Positions 1 through 5,760 of a DNA stretch of 5,760 nt are shown piece after piece. Under the pieces are notes generated by a model. It did not search any database. It was not told the DNA's origin and saw only the letters and a list, made by a program, of their open reading frames with translations. Positions within the stretch are counted from its first letter, which is position 1. The number at the start of each line of letters is the position of its first letter. The translations under genes and the position numbers were made by a program. Source of the DNA: Methanobacteriota archaeon (lineage in GTDB: Archaea > Thermoplasmatota > Thermoplasmata > RBG-16-68-12 > EA-27); NCBI GenBank assembly GCA_016207545.1, contig JACQPO010000029.1, forward strand, positions 1-5,760, read 5' to 3'.

Positions 1-1
1 G

Positions 2-355
2 GCCAAGGGCGTGCAGATTGTGACGATCAATTCCAACGAGACCGTGAACTATCCGACGGACGACTTCCCGCACATGGTGGAGCGCGCGAAGGCGAAGGGG
101 TACCCGTTCCCGTACCTGCGCGACGAATCTCAGGAAGTCGCGAGGGCCTACGGTGCGACGCGGACCCCGGAGTTCTTCGTCTTCGACACGAATCGCGTCC
201 TGCGGTATCACGGGGCGCCCGACGACAACTACGAGTCCCCTGCCCGGGTGACGCGTCACTATCTGCGCGATGCGCTCGACGCGCTTTTGGCGGGGAAGAA
301 CCCGCCGAGCGCAGAGACCCCGCCGAGGGGTTGCTCCGTGAAGTGGGCGACGTAG
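2..355 (+). CDS. Thioredoxin-fold (AhpC/TSA, redoxin-like) protein, 5'-truncated by window edge
   Basis: Only the C-terminal part is present. The frame is open from base 2 (Ala-Lys-Gly, then GTG at 11), so GTG 11 is most likely an internal valine and not the start. Numbered from that valine, a beta strand (VQIVTINSN, 1-9) is followed by a helix-rich insert, the phrase PFPYLRDESQEVARAYGATRTPEF (33-55, read in pieces) with the cis-proline of the thioredoxin fold at TP 52-53, then the strand FFVFD and RYHGAPDDN (65-73). It ends with the signature GCSVKW (107-112), which contains a conserved cysteine. This arrangement is typical of a roughly 180-200 residue thioredoxin-family protein with a CxxC-type motif in its N-terminal half. 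That motif is outside the window, so catalytic competence cannot be judged. The likely role is cytoplasmic thiol redox or peroxide chemistry; the substrate is unknown. The gene converges with the DRG gene, with four bases between the two stop codons. Confidence 0.85.
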   Translation, partial: AKGVQIVTINSNETVNYPTDDFPHMVERAKAKGYPFPYLRDESQEVARAYGATRTPEFFVFDTNRVLRYHGAPDDNYESPARVTRHYLRDALDALLAGKNPPSAETPPRGCSVKWAT

Positions 356-363
356 CCGGCTAC
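352..363. repeat. Perfect 12-bp palindrome spanning two convergent stop codons
   Basis: GTAGCCGGCTAC equals its own reverse complement. It contains the TAG (353-355) of the thioredoxin-fold gene and, on the other strand, the TAG (360-362) of the DRG gene. Symmetry does not extend further on either side (C351 against C364). No T-tract follows on either strand, so it is not a standard archaeal terminator. Confidence 0.6.
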
Positions 364-1466
364 CCGCGGCGGGTCACGATCGTGAGGATGTCCTCATCGA
401 TCAAAGTGTGGTCCAAGCCCACCCTTTGGCCCGGAAAAGACGCGCTCTTGCCCCACACGTTCGCATAGCGGAATTTCCCGCGGAAGTCGCGGTGGAGGAC
501 GTCGCACACCATGCCGACCGTGCTCGCCTCGCGGACGATCAGGGGCTCCCGCAGGTCCGCCTCCTTCCCCTGTGGCTTCAGGTAGACGCGGATGAACCGC
601 AAGCTCCCGTAGATCTCCTCCTTGAGTCGGTCGAGGCCCTCCCCCGTGGCGGCGGAGATGGGGACGACCTTCCAACCGACAAGTCGCTTCTCCACTTCGC
701 GGAGGTACTCGCCGCCGACGAGGTCGATCTTGTTCAGCAGGGCGAACGCGGGCATGTACACCCGGTTCCCCGCGAGCACGTCGATCAATTCGTCCTGCGT
801 CACGTCGTGGCGCACGACGACGTCCGCGCTCAGGTAGCCGAACTCGCGGACCATGTCCGCGACCTGCTCCTTGGTCAGGTAGGTGAGGGGCACGGTCGCG
901 TTGACGACGACCCCGCCGCGGTTGCGCTTCTTGATGACGATTTCCGGCGGCACGGCGTTGAGCCGAATCGCGGCCAGTTGCAGCTCCTCGGCGAGGATGG
1001 CCACGTTCGTCTCGAAGACGTCGACCATGAGGAGGATGAGGTCGCACACGCGCGCAACGGAGATGACCTCTCGACCGCGGCCGCGCCCCTTGGAGGCCCC
1101 ACGGATGAGCCCCGGCATGTCCAGGACCTGGATTTTCGCGCCGCAGTACTCCATGACGCCGGGGATGACGTCGAGCGTCGTGAAGTCGTACGCGGCGACC
1201 GCGCTCTCCGCGGACGTGATTGCATTCAGCAGCGTGGACTTCCCCACGGACGGGAAGCCGATGAGGCCCACGGTTGCGTGGCCCGACTTCCGCACCGCGT
1301 AGCCCGGACCGCCGCCCGGGCCCTTCGCCGCCCGCTTCAGCGCCTCCTCCTTGAGCCGCGCGAGCTTCGCCTTGAGCTTCCCGATGTGATGCTGCGTCGC
1401 CTTGTTGTACGGCGTCCGCTGGATTTCCTCTTCGACCGCGCGGATCTGGTCCTCCAGGGTCGCCAT
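360..1466 (-). CDS. DRG-family (Obg/DRG, TRAFAC) GTP-binding protein with C-terminal TGS domain
   Basis: A complete 368-residue protein, the usual length for archaeal and eukaryotic DRG GTPases. In order: a basic helical N-terminus (about 1-48); G1/P-loop GFPSVGKST (70-78); G2 threonines FTT (95-97); G3 DMPG (116-119), followed by the Gly/Arg-rich stretch GASKGRGRG (123-131) typical of the Obg/DRG branch; G4 NKID (245-248); G5 SAATG (261-265); and a TGS domain from about 290 to the end. All nucleotide-binding motifs look intact. The family hydrolyses GTP and associates with ribosomes or translation; eukaryotic DRG1/2 work with DFRP partner proteins. The specific role in archaea is not settled. 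ATG 1466 was chosen because GGAG lies 8 nt upstream (1475-1478) and the coding sequence starts 48 nt after carbamate kinase ends. Co-transcription with carbamate kinase is likely. A weak TATA-like CCTATTTCC (about 1493-1501 on the - strand) could add its own promoter. Confidence 0.95.
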   Translation of the reverse strand: MATLEDQIRAVEEEIQRTPYNKATQHHIGKLKAKLARLKEEALKRAAKGPGGGPGYAVRKSGHATVGLIGFPSVGKSTLLNAITSAESAVAAYDFTTLDVIPGVMEYCGAKIQVLDMPGLIRGASKGRGRGREVISVARVCDLILLMVDVFETNVAILAEELQLAAIRLNAVPPEIVIKKRNRGGVVVNATVPLTYLTKEQVADMVREFGYLSADVVVRHDVTQDELIDVLAGNRVYMPAFALLNKIDLVGGEYLREVEKRLVGWKVVPISAATGEGLDRLKEEIYGSLRFIRVYLKPQGKEADLREPLIVREASTVGMVCDVLHRDFRGKFRYANVWGKSASFPGQRVGLDHTLIDEDILTIVTRRG

Positions 1467-1514
1467 CGGGCGGACTCCACGTGCGAGCGGCGGAAATAGG
1501 TTGCGGCGCCGGCA

Positions 1515-2447
1515 TCACGGGACGACGTGGGTCCCCGCGTTCCCCGCCAAAGCCGCGACCAGCTTGCCCGTGTCCGTGATGATCGCCTCCTTCCCGGTGG
1601 CGGCCACGAAGTCGATGGCGGCATCGACCTTCGGCCCCATCGATCCCGGCGGGAAGTGGCCTTCCTTCAGATACCGCCGCGCGTGCTCGACGGTCATCCG
1701 GTCCACGAAGCGCTGCTCCGGCTTCCCGTAATGCAACGCGACGCCCTCGACGTCCGTCGCGAGGACGAGGCGATCCGCGCGTAGCGCGAGCGCGAGGACG
1801 GCGGAGGCGAGGTCCTTGTCGATGACGGCCTCCACCCCGCGAAGGCGACCGCCGTCGCGGACGACGGGTACGCCCCCGCCGCCGGCTGCGATGACGAGAA
1901 AGCCTTGTTCGACGAGGTGGCGAATGGCCTCCGCTTCGACGATTTCCAAAGGCCGCGGAGACGGGACCGCCCGGCGCCAGCCGCCGCGCGGATCTGTCAT
2001 GAGCCGCCACCCCTTCGCCCGCTTCAGCATCGCCTCCGTCTCCGACGTGATCGACGGCCCGACGGGCTTCGTCGGGTCATCGAACGCGGGGTCGTCCGCG
2101 TCGACGACGACCTGGGTGACGAGGGTGACGACCCGGTCCGGATGGCCGCGGCGCGTGAGTTCGTTCTGCACGGCCTGCTGGAGGAGGTAGCCGATCTGCG
2201 CTTGCGTCTGCGCGACGAGAACGTCGAGCGGCGGCGGCGCGACCTGGGCGCGCGCGGCCTCCACCTGCAGGAGAAGGTTCCCGACCTGCGGGCCGTTTCC
2301 GTGGGTCACGACGAGGCGGGCGTGCTCCGCCACGTCCGCGATCGTCGGCGCGGACTGCGCGACGCGGATCCGCATCGCGTCGAAGCTCCGCGCCTTGCCC
2401 GGCGGGAGAAGGGCGTTGCCGCCAAGGGCGATGACAAGCCGTTCCAT
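1515..2447 (-). CDS. arcC: Carbamate kinase
   Basis: A complete 310-residue amino-acid-kinase-fold protein of the normal carbamate kinase length. Motifs: ALGGNAL (7-13, phosphate-binding glycines), THGNGPQVG (48-56), QAQIGY (82-87), DPTKPVGP (124-131), VPSPRPLEIVE (161-171), AAGGGGVPV (187-195), VIDKDLAS (208-215), TDVEGV (231-236), GSMGPKVDAA (268-277) and TDTG (291-294). The DPTKPVGP and VPSPRP motifs separate it from other members of the superfamily such as acetylglutamate or isopentenyl phosphate kinases. It catalyses the reversible reaction ATP + carbamate to ADP + carbamoyl phosphate in the cytoplasm. No arginine deiminase or ornithine carbamoyltransferase gene is visible nearby, so whether it works in breakdown (ATP yield) or synthesis is open. 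The start at ATG 2447 is supported by GGAGGG at 2453-2458 (5-nt spacer) and a TATA box at 2486-2493. The DRG gene follows 48 nt downstream. Confidence 0.96.
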   Translation of the reverse strand: MERLVIALGGNALLPPGKARSFDAMRIRVAQSAPTIADVAEHARLVVTHGNGPQVGNLLLQVEAARAQVAPPPLDVLVAQTQAQIGYLLQQAVQNELTRRGHPDRVVTLVTQVVVDADDPAFDDPTKPVGPSITSETEAMLKRAKGWRLMTDPRGGWRRAVPSPRPLEIVEAEAIRHLVEQGFLVIAAGGGGVPVVRDGGRLRGVEAVIDKDLASAVLALALRADRLVLATDVEGVALHYGKPEQRFVDRMTVEHARRYLKEGHFPPGSMGPKVDAAIDFVAATGKEAIITDTGKLVAALAGNAGTHVVP

Positions 2448-2452
2448 CGCGG

Positions 2453-2458
2453 CCCTCC
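2453..2458 (-). promoter_or_regulatory. Shine-Dalgarno site of carbamate kinase
   Basis: The - strand reads CTGGAGGG with five bases before ATG 2447. It is a strong match to the anti-Shine-Dalgarno and fixes this start. In contrast, the divergent membrane-protein gene has no properly spaced site. Confidence 0.8.
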
Positions 2459-2485
2459 AGGAGAAGCGTGTCGATGCGGCGCGCG

Positions 2486-2493
2486 TTATATAA
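2486..2493 (-). promoter_or_regulatory. Archaeal TATA box for the carbamate kinase-DRG unit
   Basis: TTATATAA, a symmetric A/T octamer in otherwise GC-rich sequence. Its centre is about 42 nt upstream of ATG 2447. Archaeal transcription usually starts about 25-27 nt downstream of the TATA centre, which would put the start near 2463-2465. That leaves a short leader of about 16-18 nt that still contains the GGAGGG ribosome site. The element upstream of it on the - strand (ACAACCC) is not a clear BRE. Because the octamer is a palindrome, its direction comes from gene context only. Confidence 0.7.
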
Positions 2494-2592
2494 GGGTTGT
2501 CTCACGGAAATCTATCGTGTCGTGACGTCTCGCCATCCGTAGACGCATCGAGATTCGCGCGAGGTCAGCAACGCGGACCGATGGGGCGAATG

Positions 2593-2599
2593 TATATAT
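2593..2599 (+). promoter_or_regulatory. Archaeal TATA box for the zinc-ribbon membrane protein, predicted leaderless
   Basis: TATATAT, preceded by GGGCGAATG as a possible purine-rich BRE. Its centre is about 28 nt before ATG 2624, so the predicted transcript start falls at or within a few bases of the start codon. A GGAGG at 2602-2606 is 17 nt from the ATG, too far for a normal ribosome site, and would lie upstream of the transcript start. Both facts point to a leaderless mRNA. Confidence 0.7.
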
Positions 2600-2623
2600 C
2601 CGGAGGCAAGTTACGCGCGGCAA

Positions 2624-3535
2624 ATGGACGTCCGTGCCTCGTGGACGAAGTTCCGATCCACGCCATACTTCCGGGGCGTCTACCTCCTGCTCGTGGCGGG
2701 AATCGCCTCGTTCGTGCGCATCCTCGACTTCTCCACAGGGATCGTGTGTTTCTCCGTCGTCCTCATCCCCGTTCTTACGCTGCTCGTCCCACACTGGTTC
2801 GGGGAGCGTCGCGTGAAACACCACGCGTTGAACGGCCTGGTCATTTTCGTCCTTGTGCCGATCCTGTTCGCGGCAATCGTCACACCGAGCTTCATGGGCC
2901 AGGATCAGTTCGTGCTGAGCCAAGAGGAGACGCGGGGCAGCCTCTCCGACGGGCGCGTGACGCCTTATCGGATTGCAGACCCGGGCACCACGGAATTCAA
3001 CTTCACGCTCGTCCTGACCTCGACCGACGCACGCGCGACGGACTTCTCGATCCACGTCATCGTCCTCAGTTTCGAGAATTTCGCGGTGACGGAGGAGAAC
3101 GCCACGATGGCTTCCGCGGGCGACGGAACGTTCGGCGACGGCGAACCGTTCTTCGCGAACGTGCGGCTGGAGCCCTTAGCCCACTCGTTTGGCTTCCAGG
3201 TCCTCGACGGAGATGAGGTGGTCGTCGAGGCGTGTTGCGTCCCGGGACCGTTCAATGCGAATTACGGCACATATTTCACCCTATGGTGGTATAGCGGGAT
3301 CTTCTCGATGGCGTTCATCATGGCGGGCTTCTTCCTCATCCTCCTCGTGTACTGGTGGACGCGAAAGGCCCGGGCGGTTCGCGGGGCGCGCGGTCCGCGG
3401 AAGCGGGACGAGGGCGGCGGGGAGTACACGTGCACGAACTGCGGGGCGGACGTGTCGGAGACGGACATGAAGTGCCCGAACTGCGGCGCGGCGTTCGGCT
3501 CGGAGGGTGCGGGTGAACCCGCGAAGGCGAAGTAA
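2624..3535 (+). CDS. Four-helix membrane protein with extracytoplasmic beta-rich domain and C-terminal zinc ribbon (function unknown)
   Basis: I do not recognise a characterised family for the whole 303-residue protein. Hydrophobic segments lie at about 19-35, 38-57, 68-88 and 220-245. The basic stretches at the N-terminus (R4, K9, R11, R17), at GERRVKHH (60-67) and after the last helix (TRKARAVRGARGPRKR, 246-261) agree on one topology: N-terminus inside, helices 1-3, an outside domain of about 89-219, helix 4, C-terminus inside. The outside domain looks strand-rich, with alternating hydrophobic and polar residues around 122-200, and has a vicinal cysteine pair, C204-C205. The cytoplasmic tail carries a zinc ribbon, CxxC (C270, C273) and CxxC (C284, C287) ten residues apart, then a Lys/Glu/Gly-rich end. 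The layout suggests an envelope sensor or scaffold whose ribbon binds a partner; that is inference. The VanZ-family gene overlaps its 3' end. Start is supported by the TATA box 28 nt upstream. Confidence 0.85.
   Translation: MDVRASWTKFRSTPYFRGVYLLLVAGIASFVRILDFSTGIVCFSVVLIPVLTLLVPHWFGERRVKHHALNGLVIFVLVPILFAAIVTPSFMGQDQFVLSQEETRGSLSDGRVTPYRIADPGTTEFNFTLVLTSTDARATDFSIHVIVLSFENFAVTEENATMASAGDGTFGDGEPFFANVRLEPLAHSFGFQVLDGDEVVVEACCVPGPFNANYGTYFTLWWYSGIFSMAFIMAGFFLILLVYWWTRKARAVRGARGPRKRDEGGGEYTCTNCGADVSETDMKCPNCGAAFGSEGAGEPAKAK
3502..3506 (+). promoter_or_regulatory. Internal Shine-Dalgarno site that selects the VanZ-family start
   Basis: GGAGG inside the end of the zinc-ribbon gene, six bases before GTG 3513. 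The earlier in-frame GTG at 3507 directly abuts this site with no spacer, so 3513 is the better start. Confidence 0.6.
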
Positions 3536-3890
3536 GGCAATCCTTGCGGTGCCCGCCATTGGCTACGCCCTCCTCATCCTCGCCGTTTCGAGCGTGCCGG
3601 GGACGAGCGTTCCCGCCATCGGCGTTTCATGGGGCGACAAGCTGCTCCACGCCGCGGAATACGCGGTCTTCGGCGTCCTCTTGCTCGTCCCCGTTCGCGA
3701 CCTCGGCTCGCGCGGCGACGCCCTCGTGCTCGCGGTTGGCGGCGGATTTGCGGCGCTCGACGAGGCGTACCAGACGGCGGTTCCCGGTCGGTTCGGCGAC
3801 GTAGCGGACGTCGCCATGGACCTCGTCGGACTGCTCCTGGTTGTCCTCGCCCACATGATCGCGCGTCGGTTCCGCGCACCGCCTGTGTGA
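3513..3890 (+). CDS. VanZ-family small membrane protein
   Basis: A protein of 125 residues from GTG 3513, or 127 from GTG 3507. It has a basic N-terminus (PRRRSK, 3-8), hydrophobic helices at about 9-28, 47-60, 70-82 and 100-116, and the polar signature of VanZ-like proteins: WGDKLLHAAEYAVFG (40-54, with D42, K43, H46, E49), then DEAYQ (83-87) and PGRFGDVADVAMDLVG (91-106). Length and motif order fit the family. VanZ from enterococci gives low-level teicoplanin resistance by an unknown mechanism. The archaeal members are uncharacterised, so no antibiotic role should be assumed in an organism that lacks murein. The first 23 bases overlap the end of the zinc-ribbon gene in another frame, which suggests translational coupling and a shared envelope role (inference). 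No T-rich terminator is visible after its stop. Confidence 0.88.
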   Translation: MNPRRRSKAILAVPAIGYALLILAVSSVPGTSVPAIGVSWGDKLLHAAEYAVFGVLLLVPVRDLGSRGDALVLAVGGGFAALDEAYQTAVPGRFGDVADVAMDLVGLLLVVLAHMIARRFRAPPV

Positions 3891-3913
3891 CGACGATACG
3901 TCCAGCCCGAACG

Positions 3914-3920
3914 TTTATAT
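3914..3920 (+). promoter_or_regulatory. Archaeal TATA box for top6B
   Basis: TTTATAT, preceded by CCCGAACG as a possible BRE, lies in the 84-nt gap between the VanZ-family stop and top6B. A transcript starting about 25-27 nt further on (near 3942-3944) would have a leader of about 22 nt to GTG 3966 or 31 nt to ATG 3975. This suggests top6B is transcribed separately from the two membrane-protein genes. Confidence 0.65.
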
Positions 3921-3974
3921 GGAGAAGTTCGCATTCGCGCCGCGTCAGAAGGGACGGGACGCCGCGTGCCTTCC

Positions 3975-5760
3975 ATGTCCATCGCCGAAGAGCTGGCGAA
4001 GAAGCAGCGCGAGATTTCCATCTCTGAGTTCTTCGAGCGGAACAAGCAGATCCTTGGATACGATTCGCCAACGAAGGCCCTCCTGACCGCGGTCAAGGAG
4101 GCCTTGGACAACATCGTCGACGTTTGCGAGGAGTCCGAGATCTTGCCCGAGGCATATGTGGAGATTCGACGGATGGGAAAAGACGAGTATCTCGTTATCG
4201 CGGAAGACAATGGCCCCGGGATTCTCAAAAAGGAGGTCGCCAACGTTTTCGGTCGGCTTCTGTACGGTTCGAGGTTTTTTGCCCGAAGGCAGTTTCGCGG
4301 TCAACAGGGACTCGGGATTTCCGCCGCGATCATGTACGGACAGATTACTACAGGGAAGCCCGCCACCATCCGCACGAAGACGGCGGAGATGGACGTCTCG
4401 TACGAGATCGACCTCATCGTGGACACTCGCAAGAACAAGCCGTCTGTGCAGCGCGAGGAGTTCAAGGTGTGGGAGAAGGCGCACGGCACGCGCGTGGAGG
4501 TTCCTCTCAAGGGCCGCCATATTGGCGGGAAGCAGTCCGTGTTCGAGTATCTGAAAGGAACGGCGATTGTGAACCCGCACGCACGCATCGTCTACAAGGA
4601 CCCGGAGGGGCAGACGATAAGCTTCGAGCGCGCGACGACGGAACTGCCGCCAAAGACCGTCGAAATCAAGCCCCACCCGTATGGGATCGAGCTCGGCACG
4701 TTCCTCGCGATGGCGAAGGAGACGAAGTCGTACAAGCTGAGCGCGTTCCTCGAGGAAGAGTTCTCCCGCATCTCGTCCCGCGTCGCGAAGGAGATCTGCG
4801 AATTGGCGGAGATCGACCCGGAGATGCGGCCCAAGGCGATGAGCCTCGAGCAGGCGAAGGCGATCGTCGACGCGATCCCGAAGGTCAAGATCATGGCGCC
4901 GCCGACGGACTGCCTCTCCCCGATCGGCGAGCGGCTCATCAAGAAGGGGCTGAAGAACGTCCTCGGGAACCTGCGGCCGGAGTTCTACTCCCCGCCGGTG
5001 ACCCGCGACCCCGCGGTGTGGCAGGGGAACCCGTTCCAGGTCGAGGTCGGCATCGTCTTTGGCGGCGACCTCCCGCCGGACCAGCCCGTGGAGATCCTGC
5101 GGTTCTCGAACCGCGTCCCGCTCCTGTACCAGGCCGGCGCGTGCGCAATCACGCAGGCGATCCAAACCGTGGACTGGCGGCGGTACGGGCTCGAGCAGCG
5201 CGGCGGGCAGGGGGTCCCGTACGGGCCCGCGATCATCCTCGCCCACGTGTGCTCCACGAAGGTTCCGTACACGAGCGAGGCGAAGGAAGCGGTGGCCGCG
5301 ATCCCGGAGATCATGACGGATCTTGACCTCGCGCTCAAGGAGTCCGGACGGCGCCTGAAGACGCACCTCACGAAGAAGGCGCGGAAGGCGAAGACGCGGG
5401 AGAAGTTCGAGATCGTGCAGAAGGTGCTCCCGCTCATCGCCCAGAAGAGCGCGACGATCGTCGGGAAGAAGGTGCCGAACCTCGACGCGACGATTACGAA
5501 GATCATGGGCGTCGTGTGGGTCGAGGAGGCCGTCGCATACGGGGACGGGAAGCACACGATCACGATCGACGTGCACAACTTCACGCCCGCCGGGAAGAAG
5601 CTGAACCTCCACGCGCTCCTCCCGCGAAACGGGTGGAAGCTCGGGAAGGTGGACCCGAAGCCCACGGAGATCCGCGAGGACGGGAAGATCACGTGGGAAC
5701 TGAAGCGGATCGGCAGCGTCGAGAAATCGACCGTGACGTTCGAGGTGCTCGGCCTGGAGA
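3975..5760 (+). CDS. top6B: DNA topoisomerase VI subunit B, 3'-truncated by window edge
   Basis: The open frame from ATG 3975 runs to the edge, 595 complete codons without a stop. It begins with a GHKL ATPase domain: SISEFFERN (15-23), N-box KEALDN (41-46, general base E42 and Mg-binding N46), EDNGPGI (77-83, with D78), and the ATP lid [11 protein letters not shown] with RGQQGLGIS (91-101 and 108-116). An H2TH-like helical region follows (about 240-310). The transducer domain comes next, with [11 protein letters not shown] (349-359), [13 protein letters not shown] (377-389) and TSEAKEA (433-439), where K437 is the probable gamma-phosphate lysine. After a basic helix (about 460-480), the strand-rich segment from about 510 resembles the extra C-terminal Ig-like domain of euryarchaeal Top6B. 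With subunit A it makes ATP-dependent double-strand passage to relax and decatenate DNA. No top6A is visible. An in-frame GTG at 3966, with GGGA six bases upstream, is an alternative start that adds Val-Pro-Ser. Confidence 0.96.
   Translation, partial: MSIAEELAKKQREISISEFFERNKQILGYDSPTKALLTAVKEALDNIVDVCEESEILPEAYVEIRRMGKDEYLVIAEDNGPGILKKEVANVFGRLLYGSRFFARRQFRGQQGLGISAAIMYGQITTGKPATIRTKTAEMDVSYEIDLIVDTRKNKPSVQREEFKVWEKAHGTRVEVPLKGRHIGGKQSVFEYLKGTAIVNPHARIVYKDPEGQTISFERATTELPPKTVEIKPHPYGIELGTFLAMAKETKSYKLSAFLEEEFSRISSRVAKEICELAEIDPEMRPKAMSLEQAKAIVDAIPKVKIMAPPTDCLSPIGERLIKKGLKNVLGNLRPEFYSPPVTRDPAVWQGNPFQVEVGIVFGGDLPPDQPVEILRFSNRVPLLYQAGACAITQAIQTVDWRRYGLEQRGGQGVPYGPAIILAHVCSTKVPYTSEAKEAVAAIPEIMTDLDLALKESGRRLKTHLTKKARKAKTREKFEIVQKVLPLIAQKSATIVGKKVPNLDATITKIMGVVWVEEAVAYGDGKHTITIDVHNFTPAGKKLNLHALLPRNGWKLGKVDPKPTEIREDGKITWELKRIGSVEKSTVTFEVLGLE

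Noticed and set aside
11..13. GTG as the true start of the thioredoxin-fold gene
   Set aside because: The frame is open upstream with residues (AKG) that fit the family, and a start here would lack the first strands and the expected CxxC region.
374..385. Perfect palindrome TCACGATCGTGA near the 3' end of the DRG gene
   Set aside because: It is made of the codons for the conserved TIVT end of the TGS domain. There is no T-tract or second copy to suggest a regulatory site.
408..1499. A 363-codon open frame on the + strand opposite DRG
   Set aside because: Composition is typical of antisense to a GC-rich gene, and no domain is recognisable. The DRG frame contains every GTPase motif.
394..2010. 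A 538-codon open frame on the - strand running across DRG and part of carbamate kinase
   Set aside because: It is a shifted-frame shadow, extremely rich in Arg, Gly, Pro and Ala, and it spans the boundary between two well-supported genes.
2602..2606. GGAGG as ribosome site for the zinc-ribbon membrane protein
   Set aside because: It is 17 nt from ATG 2624 and lies upstream of the transcript start predicted from the TATA box.
3891..3974. Possible small RNA or terminator between the VanZ-family gene and top6B
   Set aside because: No stable hairpin, T-tract or RNA signature was seen. A TATA box explains the only A/T-rich stretch.
3945..5612. A 555-codon open frame on the - strand opposite top6B
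   Set aside because: The + strand frame carries all Top6B motifs in order. The antisense product is Arg/Leu/Asp/His-rich low-information sequence, as expected from a GC-rich gene with G/C third positions read backwards.
1..5760. Mobile element, CRISPR array, tRNA/rRNA or defence system
   Set aside because: No direct-repeat array, terminal inverted repeats, transposase or integrase motifs, or tRNA-like cloverleaf were found by reading both strands. The identified genes account for nearly all of the window.

Overview
The window is GC-rich DNA from an archaeon. The strongest evidence is a long 3' gene for DNA topoisomerase VI subunit B, together with an archaeal/eukaryotic-type DRG GTPase. Archaeal TATA boxes lie at the expected distance from three genes, and one of those transcripts looks leaderless. 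Membrane proteins with a C-terminal zinc ribbon and the high GC fit an uncultured euryarchaeal lineage, perhaps a Thermoplasmatota relative. That placement is inference only. Thermoplasmatales proper are known to lack Topo VI, so they would be excluded.

Layout. (1) Bases 2-355, + strand: the C-terminal part of a thioredoxin-fold (AhpC/TSA-like) protein whose catalytic N-terminus lies outside the window. (2) Bases 360-1466 and 1515-2447, both on the - strand: carbamate kinase followed by the DRG GTPase, probably one transcript read from a TATA box near 2490. This unit converges on the thioredoxin-fold gene, and both stop codons sit inside one perfect 12-bp palindrome. (3) Bases 2448-2623: a divergent promoter region with two TATA boxes about 100 bp apart. 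(4) Bases 2624-3535 and about 3513-3890, + strand: an unrecognised four-helix membrane protein with a cytoplasmic zinc ribbon, then an overlapping VanZ-family membrane protein. (5) Bases 3891-3974: a short gap with a TATA box, then top6B from 3975 running off the right edge, with 595 codons visible.

The genes do not form one pathway. They cover redox chemistry, translation-associated GTPase activity, carbamoyl-phosphate metabolism, the cell envelope and DNA topology, as expected of ordinary chromosomal core sequence. I see no mobile element, CRISPR array, RNA gene, phage gene or defence cassette. The least explained parts are the zinc-ribbon membrane protein/VanZ pair, the drop in GC at third codon positions over the first part of top6B, and the palindrome joining the two convergent stop codons. 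I do not see a convincing new multi-gene system.
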